Below are positions 8,695 through 14,058 of a DNA stretch of 14,058 nucleotides, in pieces. The stretch covers positions 1 through 14,058 of the forward strand of contig CAZPYK010000039.1 in NCBI GenBank assembly GCA_964590755.1. Reading direction: 5' to 3'. The stretch's first letter is position 1. The number at the start of each line of letters is the position of its first letter. The notes under the pieces were generated by a model. That model made no database searches. It was given only the letters and a program-made list of their open reading frames with translations, and was not told where the DNA came from. The DNA comes from CAG-390 sp964590755 (GTDB taxonomy: Bacteria > Bacillota > Clostridia > Oscillospirales > CAG-272). The position numbers and the translations under genes are program-made.

Positions 8695-8770
8695 AAAAAC
8701 GTGGACTGCGTGCCACGAATGCATCGGATTTTGATATATGAATATAAGATAACATTGCAATTCAACATAA

Positions 8771-8799
8771 AGTATATCACATTTTGACGCTCAAAACAA
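8771..8799 (-). promoter_or_regulatory. SigA promoter of addBA with extended -10
   Basis: On the minus strand TTGTTT (8799-8794) and TATACT (8776-8771) are 17 bases apart, and the -10 is preceded by TGA, giving the extended form TGnTATACT. Transcription would start near 8764, leaving a leader of about 80 bases before addB. Confidence 0.65.
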
Positions 8800-8850
8800 T
8801 ATTTGGACAAAAAACTCTTGCCGGTCGAAAAGAAAAAATAATAAAATATA

Positions 8851-8879
8851 TTGAAAAAAGCTTCTTTTTGGTGTATACT
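8851..8879 (+). promoter_or_regulatory. SigA promoter of htrA
   Basis: TTGAAA (8851-8856) and TATACT (8874-8879) are separated by 17 bases. The predicted start near 8886 gives a leader of about 130 bases. The spacer contains the short palindrome AAAAAG-CTT-CTTTTT (8855-8869), a possible operator or just an A/T run. The TATAAT at 8977-8982 could be a second start point. Confidence 0.65.
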
Positions 8880-9002
8880 CTTTATGTGAAAAAGGCTTGA
8901 ATGCGTTTTTTTCGGCGATTATTTTGATTTCAAGCGTTGTTTGGTGCATCATCATAAAACCGTCACAAACAAGAGCTATAATGTAAACAATCAAAAAGCG
9001 CA

Positions 9003-9008
9003 AAGGAG
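9003..9008 (+). promoter_or_regulatory. Ribosome binding site deciding the htrA start
   Basis: AAGGAG sits seven bases before an in-frame GTG at 9016 and ten bases before the ATG at 9019. It rules out the start 26 codons further upstream at 8941, which has no such site. Whether GTG or ATG is used cannot be settled from sequence; the difference is one residue. Confidence 0.8.
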
Positions 9009-9018
9009 ATGTCGCGTG

Positions 9019-10506
9019 ATGCTTGAAAACGAAAACGTAAACGTAAACGAAAATGAAAACGTGAACGTAAACGTAAATGCAGACGAAAATGTTCGCTCCG
9101 ATGACCGGAACGAAAAAGAAAACAACGAGATCCGTGAAAACGAGATCGTAAACGATAACGAGCCCGCTTCCGTCGACAACGGTGAGTGCCGCAGCTCGTC
9201 GTTCGGGATAGCTTATATTCCCGAAGGAGGCAATGAGAACGGCACAAAGGGAGAGGGGTATACGTATGTTCCTTACGGAAGCGAGCCCCTTTCGTCGGTC
9301 ACCGCACCCGTTGCGGCAAAGCCGAAAAAAGCAAAAAAGAAAAAAGGCAACGGCTTGGCGGCTGTGCTGTCTGTTGTGGTCGTTTGCTGTGTGCTCTTTT
9401 CCGCGGCGGCTGGCTTCGGAGGTACCTATTTTGCGGGAAAACTCTTAAGAGGAGATTCCGGCTCCGAGCAGCCGACCTCCGGCAATAGCGGCGTGGTCGA
9501 GATATTCCAGTCCTCAAGGACGGTCGAGACGTTGAACGTATCCGGCGGCAAGCTGATGACGGTATCCGAGACCGCGGCGCTTGTCAAGGATTCGGTCGTC
9601 GAGATAACCACCGAAAGCGTTGAGAGCAGCTCATATCTCGGTCAGTATGTTATCAGCGGAGCCGGAAGCGGAGTGATAATCTCATCCGACGGCTATATCA
9701 TTACAAACAATCACGTCATCGAGGACGCGACCAAGATCACCGTCAGACTCACCGATAAATCGGAATATGAGGCAACGCTCATAGGCACCGATGATGTGGC
9801 GGATATTGCCGTGATCAAGATCAAACCGTCGGATGATGTGCGGCTCAGTGTTGCGGTGATGGGCAACAGCGACAATATCGTCGTGGGTGAGAGCGTCATC
9901 GCCATAGGTAATCCGCTCGGCTCTCTCGGAGGCACCGTTACAGACGGTATAGTCAGCGCGCTCGACCGTGAGGTCAGCATCGAAGGCACGACCATGAATC
10001 TGTTGCAGACCAATGCCGCCATAAACCCCGGCAATTCCGGCGGTGGACTTTTCAACCTTTACGGTGAGCTTATCGGGGTCGTAAATGCCAAGTATTCCAG
10101 CACCGGAATAGAGGGACTGGGCTTTGTCATTCCGATCAATGACGCCAAGGCGGTAGCCGAGCAGCTGATGGAATACGGTTATGTCCGCGGCAGACCGCAC
10201 ATCGGTATCACGACGCTTGAGGTCGATATATACGGAGCCATGAGATATTTCCGCTCCAATCAAGCCGGCGTATATGTATACGAGGCCGCCGCTAACACGG
10301 GGCTTCAAAAGGGTGACCGCATCATAACCATAGACGGCAACGAGGTCACCGAGAGTGCGGATATCACCAACTATATCAACACCCTGTCCGTCGGAGATAC
10401 GGTGACGATAGTTGTTATGAGAAGCGGCAGGACCGCCGAGGTGAGCGTGACTCTTACCGAGAAGGTCCCCGAGACCGCGGTAAATGCCAACAAAAACGCA
10501 AATTGA
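9019..10506 (+). CDS. htrA: Membrane-anchored HtrA/DegP-like trypsin-family serine protease with PDZ domain
   Basis: Protein of 495 residues. A long hydrophilic N-terminal tail (about 1-111) is rich in Asn/Glu/Val and ends in a Lys cluster (KPKKAKKKK). One membrane segment follows (about 113-140, containing a Cys-Cys pair), then an extracytoplasmic trypsin-like domain with a complete catalytic triad: His232 (NNHVIEDA), Asp262 (VADIAVIKI), Ser340 (NPGNSGGGLF). A single PDZ domain occupies about 391-487 (KGDRIITIDGNEV). HtrA proteases degrade or refold misfolded secreted proteins at the outer face of the membrane. Positive charges before the helix predict a cytoplasmic tail. The first 24 codons are hexanucleotide repeats encoding Glu-Asn and Val-Asn pairs, and the C-terminus is again Asn-rich (VNANKNAN). 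The neighbouring two-component genes suggest envelope-stress control, by analogy with CiaRH and HtrA in streptococci. Confidence 0.96.
   Translation: MLENENVNVNENENVNVNVNADENVRSDDRNEKENNEIRENEIVNDNEPASVDNGECRSSSFGIAYIPEGGNENGTKGEGYTYVPYGSEPLSSVTAPVAAKPKKAKKKKGNGLAAVLSVVVVCCVLFSAAAGFGGTYFAGKLLRGDSGSEQPTSGNSGVVEIFQSSRTVETLNVSGGKLMTVSETAALVKDSVVEITTESVESSSYLGQYVISGAGSGVIISSDGYIITNNHVIEDATKITVRLTDKSEYEATLIGTDDVADIAVIKIKPSDDVRLSVAVMGNSDNIVVGESVIAIGNPLGSLGGTVTDGIVSALDREVSIEGTTMNLLQTNAAINPGNSGGGLFNLYGELIGVVNAKYSSTGIEGLGFVIPINDAKAVAEQLMEYGYVRGRPHIGITTLEVDIYGAMRYFRSNQAGVYVYEAAANTGLQKGDRIITIDGNEVTESADITNYINTLSVGDTVTIVVMRSGRTAEVSVTLTEKVPETAVNANKNAN
9025..9090 (+). repeat. Hexanucleotide tandem repeat in the 5' end of htrA
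   Basis: Eleven consecutive six-base units fit or nearly fit the pattern GWRAAY (GAAAAC, GTAAAC, GAAAAT, GTGAAC, GTAAAT, with one divergent GCAGAC). They encode alternating Glu/Val/Ala and Asn/Asp residues. The unit keeps the reading frame, so copy changes would lengthen or shorten the tail without switching the gene off. Confidence 0.9.
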
Positions 10507-10520
10507 TCGCATAGAGCTCG

Positions 10521-10556
10521 CGGGGGCTTGTCTCACTTGCGTGAGACCGGCCCCCG
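10521..10556 (+). terminator. Nested hairpin after htrA, terminator-like but without U-tract
   Basis: The outer stem is CGGGGGC (10521-10527) with GCCCCCG (10550-10556); the inner stem is GTCTCAC (10530-10536) with GTGAGAC (10541-10547) around TTGC. It begins 14 bases after the htrA stop. The bases that follow (AAATCGACTTG) are not a U-tract, so termination may be partial and the next genes could be read through. The inner stem matches that of the hairpin at 1592-1648. Confidence 0.65.
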
Positions 10557-10564
10557 AAATCGAC

Positions 10565-10594
10565 TTGACGGATCAAGCGTGTCGTTTTGATATT
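10565..10594 (+). promoter_or_regulatory. Weak candidate promoter of the response regulator operon
   Basis: TTGACG (10565-10570) is followed after 18 bases by GATATT (10589-10594), a poor -10. The start would fall just before the ribosome site, giving a very short leader. Transcription may instead come from htrA. Confidence 0.3.
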
Positions 10595-10602
10595 AAATGA
10601 TC

Positions 10603-10608
10603 GGGGAG
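10603..10608 (+). promoter_or_regulatory. Ribosome binding site deciding the response regulator start
   Basis: GGGGAG lies six bases before the ATG at 10615. It overlaps the frame of two earlier ATGs (10597, 10609), which are therefore unlikely starts. Confidence 0.75.
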
Positions 10609-10614
10609 ATGGCG

Positions 10615-11340
10615 ATGTTCAATATACTGGTGGTTGATGACGAATCACGCATACGTACGATAATAAAAAAATACGCCGAGTTCGAGGGGAATACGGTCAC
10701 CGAGGCAGGAGACGGCATGGACGCCGTGTTGCGCTGTCGCGAGGGAAAATTCGATATCGTGATAATGGATATCATGATGCCCGAACTTGACGGTTTTTCC
10801 GCATGTCGGGAGATAAGAAAATTTTCCGATGTGCCGATAATAATGCTTTCCGCGCGCGGTGAGGAATATGATAAGATAAACGGCTTCGGCTTGGGAATAG
10901 ACGATTACGTCGTAAAGCCTTTCTCGCCCAAGGAACTCATGATGAGGATAGAGGCGGTGATGAAGCGCGTCAATCGGACCGCGACGGACGTCTCCGGCAA
11001 GCCGCACGAGGTCGTTGAGCTGGACGGCGGCGGACTTAAGGCGGACATAACGGCAAGACTCGTATATATCGACGACGAGCGCGTTGACATGTCGCCGAAG
11101 GAGTACGATCTGTTTTTCTATCTGCTTGCCAACCGCAATATCGCACTCTCGCGCGAGCAGCTTCTGCGTGAGGTGTGGGGGTATGATTTCTACGGAGACG
11201 CTCGCACCTTGGACACGCATATAAAGCTGCTGCGTAAGAGCCTGGGCAGATATGCCGACTGTGTTGTGACACTGCGCGGAGTGGGGTACAGATTCGAATC
11301 CGCCATGGCGGAAAAAAGCTCGAAAAAAGCTTCGGAGTAA
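10615..11340 (+). CDS. OmpR/PhoB-family response regulator
   Basis: Protein of 241 residues, beginning MFNILVVDDE. The receiver domain (about 1-118) has the acidic pair Asp8/Asp9, phospho-acceptor Asp52 (IMDIMMPELDG), the Ser in IIMLSARG and Lys101 (VVKPFSP). The C-terminal winged helix (about 145-236; MSPKEYDLFFYLLANRN, DARTLDTHIKLLRKSL, TLRGVGYRF) is of the OmpR/PhoB type and binds direct repeats in promoters. Its partner is the histidine kinase that starts 39 bases downstream. Targets cannot be read from sequence; htrA and the sortase gene are the natural suspects because of linkage. Earlier in-frame ATGs at 10597 and 10609 are disfavoured by the ribosome site. Confidence 0.94.
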   Translation: MFNILVVDDESRIRTIIKKYAEFEGNTVTEAGDGMDAVLRCREGKFDIVIMDIMMPELDGFSACREIRKFSDVPIIMLSARGEEYDKINGFGLGIDDYVVKPFSPKELMMRIEAVMKRVNRTATDVSGKPHEVVELDGGGLKADITARLVYIDDERVDMSPKEYDLFFYLLANRNIALSREQLLREVWGYDFYGDARTLDTHIKLLRKSLGRYADCVVTLRGVGYRFESAMAEKSSKKASE

Positions 11341-11344
11341 GGTC

Positions 11345-11363
11345 ACCGACGCTGTGCGTCGGT
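11345..11363 (+). other. Perfect hairpin between response regulator and kinase genes
   Basis: ACCGACGC (11345-11352) and GCGTCGGT (11356-11363) form an uninterrupted 8-base-pair stem with a TGT loop. It begins four bases after the regulator stop and is followed by TTTGAGGG, which contains the kinase ribosome site. Too few U residues follow for a strong terminator, so it may set the regulator-to-kinase ratio or stabilise the upstream message. Confidence 0.6.
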
Positions 11364-11379
11364 TTGAGGGTGGCTGCGA

Positions 11380-12900
11380 ATGAACAAGAACAATGAGATC
11401 CGCATGCGGAAACCTTTGAGCGTACGCGCAAAGCTTTTGATATTCTTTTCCTGCTTTGCCGCTGCGATATTGGTTATAATCTGGGTGTTTCAGGTTCGTA
11501 TGCTTGATTATTTTTATCGCCAAACCAAGCTTGACGAGTTGTCGCACATATCGACGGAATTGACGGAGAGCATAGGTTCGGACGAGCTTGAGGCGCGTGC
11601 GGTCGAACTCTCCATGACATATGACACCTGCATCAGTGTATATTCCGCCGCCTCGGGACGGCTGGGGAACGAGCTCGTATCCGCGGATATAACGCCGACG
11701 TGCCTTTTGCATCATCTCCAAGCCTCAGATCTGAACAGCATGTATCTTTACGCGCTCGAGAACGGTGGAGAATGGTTCGGCGAGAACACCTCCTACGCCG
11801 ACGGGCATGGGGAGGAGGACGCTGCGTCCGGAGAGCTGTTTCGCTCGGCCGGCAAGGAGATAAGCGCGCTCTATGTAAAGGCGGTAAACCTGCGGGGCGA
11901 CGATTATGTTATAATACTGAACACCGAATTCATGCCGATGAATTCAACGGTCCGTACGTTGGCAAAGCAGTTTTGGTGGATAGCCGTAGCCGTTTTGGTG
12001 GCTGCCGCGTTGATGGCTGCGTTGTTTTCGAATATTATATCCAAGCCGCTTGCGGATATGAATCGCGCGGCGAAAAGGCTGGCGCTCGGAGAATACGAAC
12101 CGAGCTTTCGTGAGGAGGGGTACCTTGAAGCACGCGAACTTGCCAAGACGCTGAATTACGCCGCGACCGAGATAGGCAGATCGGACAGTCTGCAGCGTGA
12201 GCTGATCGCAAATGTTTCACACGATCTGCGCACTCCGCTCACGATGATATCGGGATATTCCGAAGTAATGCGAGACATTCCCGGCGAAAACACGCCGGAA
12301 AATCTGCAGATAGTTATCGATGAAGCGGGAAGACTTTCCGAACTTGTTACCGATATGCTCGACATTTCAAGACTTCGCGCGGGCACGAGAACGCCGGAAC
12401 CGATATTTTTTGATCTGACCGAAACTGTGCGCGAGGTCTTAAAAAGATATGAAAAGCTGACCTCTCACGACGGGTATACGATCGATCTTGAACTGAACGG
12501 CGAGGTGTGCGTATATGCCGACCGTACCATGATATTGCAGGTCATATATAACTTGATAAACAATGCCATTAATTATACGGGAGAGGACAAGCGTGTGAAG
12601 GTCACGCAAACGATCTCGGAATGTGCCTCCGGAAGATCGGTCAGGATCTCGGTGACAGACACGGGAGCCGGAATACCGCGCGAGCAGATACCGCTCATTT
12701 GGGACAGATATTATAAGATAGACAAGGTCCACAGACGTGCGGCTGTCGGGACCGGGCTCGGGCTTTCGATAGTTAAGGGAGTACTGCGCGCGCACAACGC
12801 CGCATACGGAGTGGAGAGCCGAGAGGGCGAGGGTTCGACCTTTTGGTTCGAATTGCCCGAAGCGGAGACACCCTCGGACGCGCGGCGAGAACAGCGGTAA
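11380..12900 (+). CDS. HAMP-domain sensor histidine kinase
   Basis: Protein of 506 residues. Membrane segment 1 is at about 19-37, then comes an extracytoplasmic sensor region of about 160 residues of unrecognised type with two cysteines (Cys84, Cys108). Membrane segment 2 is at about 198-220, followed by HAMP (about 214-266; SKPLADMNRAAKRLALGEY). The phospho-acceptor His281 lies in NVSHDLRTPLTMISGYSEVM. The ATP-binding domain (about 380-492) has N-box YNLINNAINY (Asn395), G1 DTGAGIP (427-433) and G2 GTGLGLSIVKGV. It autophosphorylates and passes phosphate to the adjacent OmpR-type regulator. The ribosome site GAGGG ends nine bases before the ATG. The signal sensed is unknown; linkage to htrA and a sortase suggests an envelope cue. 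All catalytic motifs are intact. Confidence 0.95.
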   Translation: MNKNNEIRMRKPLSVRAKLLIFFSCFAAAILVIIWVFQVRMLDYFYRQTKLDELSHISTELTESIGSDELEARAVELSMTYDTCISVYSAASGRLGNELVSADITPTCLLHHLQASDLNSMYLYALENGGEWFGENTSYADGHGEEDAASGELFRSAGKEISALYVKAVNLRGDDYVIILNTEFMPMNSTVRTLAKQFWWIAVAVLVAAALMAALFSNIISKPLADMNRAAKRLALGEYEPSFREEGYLEARELAKTLNYAATEIGRSDSLQRELIANVSHDLRTPLTMISGYSEVMRDIPGENTPENLQIVIDEAGRLSELVTDMLDISRLRAGTRTPEPIFFDLTETVREVLKRYEKLTSHDGYTIDLELNGEVCVYADRTMILQVIYNLINNAINYTGEDKRVKVTQTISECASGRSVRISVTDTGAGIPREQIPLIWDRYYKIDKVHRRAAVGTGLGLSIVKGVLRAHNAAYGVESREGEGSTFWFELPEAETPSDARREQR

Positions 12901-12919
12901 AAACGGAGAACGATTGCCA

Positions 12920-13825
12920 ATGAAAAAAAGGATATCAAAAAACGACGTTATCAGATATTGCATAATGACGCTCTGTGCAGTGGTGTTCGTGATCGCGGTT
13001 GCAAACATCTGGTCGATCTTTGACGGATACAGACGTGCCGAGAACGCGTATAAGGAGATAGCCGATGGCTTTGACAATATCGTCAAGAATACGGCGAGCG
13101 GTTTTTCGATACAGCCCATGTCGGCGATGTCTTCCTCCGCTCCGATGGAGAACTACGATGTTCAGCAGAGCTCGCCCGGAAATATAAATGCGGGCTCTCC
13201 GTCCTATATCGTTCAGGACGGGACCGTGGAGTTCCAAAGCAAGCTTAAGTATTTGAATGAGTTAAAGAGCCAAAATTCGGATATATACGGATTTATTCAA
13301 ATAGACGGCACCGAGATAAACTATCCCTTGGTGCAAGCCGAAGATAACGAATATTATCTTAAGCGCGGCTTTAACAAAAAATACAGCGGCAACGGCTCCA
13401 TCTTTGTGGATTACCGAAATTCACGCACCGTGGGCGAAAACAAGAACATCGTGATATACGGTCACAATATGCTCAACGGAAGCATGTTTCACGATATTGC
13501 GAGATTCGACAAAGCACTGCATGACGATGCGGAGGAATATTTCTTTTCGCACGATGAGATAAAGATCACCGCTTTTGACGGAATATACACCTTTAAGATC
13601 TTTGCTTTTTATCACACGACGGATGTGGATCCTTTCGTTGAGATAAACTTCTATTCGGATGAAGCGTTTGACAGATATTGCAGCACCGCTATCGGAAGGT
13701 CGATGTACGACACCGGCATCGAGGTCGGGGCGGGGGACACCACGATCACGCTGGTGACCTGCGTTAACGGCAAGCCGCACGAGCGTTATGCATGTCATGC
13801 GAAGTTGATCAAGGTGCAGTCATGA
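12920..13825 (+). CDS. srtB: Class B sortase
   Basis: Cysteine transpeptidase of 301 residues that attaches secreted proteins to peptidoglycan. A short basic N-terminus and a membrane segment (about 14-34) give the usual N-in, C-out topology. A Ser/Met/Pro-rich linker (about 60-100) follows, then the sortase domain (about 110-301; SDIYGFIQIDGTEINYPLVQ, EYYLKRGFN, GSIFVDYRN). The catalytic residues are His182 (VIYGHNMLNGSMF), Cys281 (TLVTCV) and Arg289 (HERYACHAKLI). The class B call rests on the long domain and the GSIF/YGHNM motif pattern. It follows the kinase gene by 19 bases, indicating one operon. An in-frame TTG at 12914 is closer to the GGAG ribosome site (5 versus 11 bases) and is a possible alternative start. 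No LPXTG- or NPQTN-type substrate gene is visible in the window. Confidence 0.93.
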   Translation: MKKRISKNDVIRYCIMTLCAVVFVIAVANIWSIFDGYRRAENAYKEIADGFDNIVKNTASGFSIQPMSAMSSSAPMENYDVQQSSPGNINAGSPSYIVQDGTVEFQSKLKYLNELKSQNSDIYGFIQIDGTEINYPLVQAEDNEYYLKRGFNKKYSGNGSIFVDYRNSRTVGENKNIVIYGHNMLNGSMFHDIARFDKALHDDAEEYFFSHDEIKITAFDGIYTFKIFAFYHTTDVDPFVEINFYSDEAFDRYCSTAIGRSMYDTGIEVGAGDTTITLVTCVNGKPHERYACHAKLIKVQS

Positions 13826-13875
13826 CGACGCGGTCGTCAACGTTGTCGAAAATTGTATAGTAACGTAAAGTTTGA

Positions 13876-13905
13876 CGCCCGCCGTGCATTTTTGCATGGC
13901 GGGCG
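13876..13905 (+). terminator. Terminator hairpin after the sortase gene
   Basis: A 13-base-pair stem (CGCCCGCCGTGCA with TGCATGGCGGGCG, one G-T pair) has a TTTT loop and is followed by CGCCTTTGTTTC, a weak T-rich run. It lies 50 bases after the sortase stop and probably ends the regulator-kinase-sortase transcript. A smaller perfect stem, TGACGAC/GTCGTCA at 13823-13839, overlaps the stop codon. Confidence 0.8.
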
Positions 13906-14058
13906 CGCCTTTGTTTCGATGATCCGCAAAGCAAATCCGCGCTCGACTCTGGAATACGCAAAAATGCCGTTTGGGATGCGCTTGAATAATTTTTGCAAAA
14001 AAAATGGTAAGTTGCCAAAGTAAAATCCCCTTACCGTGAGGAAAAGAGGCAGTGCCAC
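13906..14058. other. Unassigned end of window
   Basis: This stretch has no recognised gene. It contains an A-rich run at about 13996-14004 and an inverted repeat, GGTAAG (14006-14011) with CTTACC (14030-14035). A 73-codon minus-strand frame runs off the window end (from a GTG at 14058) but has no recognisable domain and crosses the terminator, so it is not called. The region may be the leader of a gene beyond the window. Confidence 0.5.

Larger units (their letters stand above)
8683..9018. other. Divergent intergenic region between addB and htrA
   Basis: This is a 336-base AT-rich stretch with no credible gene. It holds the addBA promoter (minus, 8771-8799), the htrA promoter (plus, 8851-8879) and a second perfect TATAAT (8977-8982) without a clear -35. 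A small inverted repeat, CGTGG/CCACG, lies at 8700-8717 in the addB leader. GCTTGAA (8895-8901) can pair with TTCAAGC (8929-8935) in the htrA leader, a weak potential hairpin. No known riboswitch was recognised. Confidence 0.7.

Noticed and set aside
8700..8717. CGTGG/CCACG inverted repeat in the addB leader
   Set aside because: Only five base pairs around an eight-base loop; expected by chance and not placed to block the ribosome site.
9682..10536. Minus-strand open frame of 284 codons
   Set aside because: It is antisense to the protease and PDZ domains of htrA and is low-information sequence with no family match.
10645..11721. Minus-strand open frame of 358 codons
   Set aside because: It lies antisense to the response regulator and the start of the kinase, both with clear domains; its translation has no recognisable family.
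12439..13119. Minus-strand open frame of 226 codons
   Set aside because: It runs antisense through the kinase ATPase domain and the start of the sortase gene and has no supporting ribosome site or domain.
13837..14058. Minus-strand open frame of 73 codons reaching the window end
   Set aside because: It crosses the sortase terminator hairpin, has no recognisable domain and only a GTG at the very edge; it cannot be judged without flanking sequence.

Overview
The window looks like chromosomal DNA from an uncultured, probably gut-associated, endospore-forming (or formerly endospore-forming) member of class Clostridia. The reasons are a SigG-type forespore sigma factor, an AddAB (not RecBCD) recombination nuclease, a class B sortase, Firmicute-style Shine-Dalgarno sites and near-consensus SigA promoters, in DNA of roughly balanced GC content with AT-rich intergenic regions. 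There is no sign of phage, insertion sequence, CRISPR array or RNA gene. All eight genes are intact.

Left part (1-1658). sigG (minus) and a carD-family RNA polymerase-binding regulator (plus) are divergent. Between them lie a perfect-consensus SigA promoter for carD and a candidate SigF-type promoter for sigG. carD ends at a long palindromic hairpin that separates it from the convergent addBA operon.

Middle (1659-8682, minus). addB-addA form a two-gene operon for double-strand-break end resection. Helicase, nuclease and iron-sulfur cluster motifs are all present. The operon is read from an extended -10 promoter at about 8771-8799.

Right part (8683-14058, plus). This is a cell-envelope module: a membrane-anchored HtrA/DegP serine protease with an unusual Asn-rich N-terminal tail encoded by hexanucleotide repeats, then an OmpR-type response regulator, a HAMP sensor histidine kinase and a class B sortase. 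The last three genes are closely spaced and probably co-transcribed. htrA is separated from them by a hairpin lacking a U-tract, so read-through is possible. A reasonable inference is a sensor-regulator pair that controls surface protein quality control and surface protein anchoring, but no sortase substrate gene is present in the window.

The features that ordinary annotation would miss are two copies of a similar nested hairpin, with an inner TCTCAC-N4-GTGAGA stem, placed after carD and after htrA. Others are the hexamer repeat in htrA, an acidic nonamer repeat inside addA, and a CarD protein with no tryptophan at all, including at the position expected to wedge into the transcription bubble.
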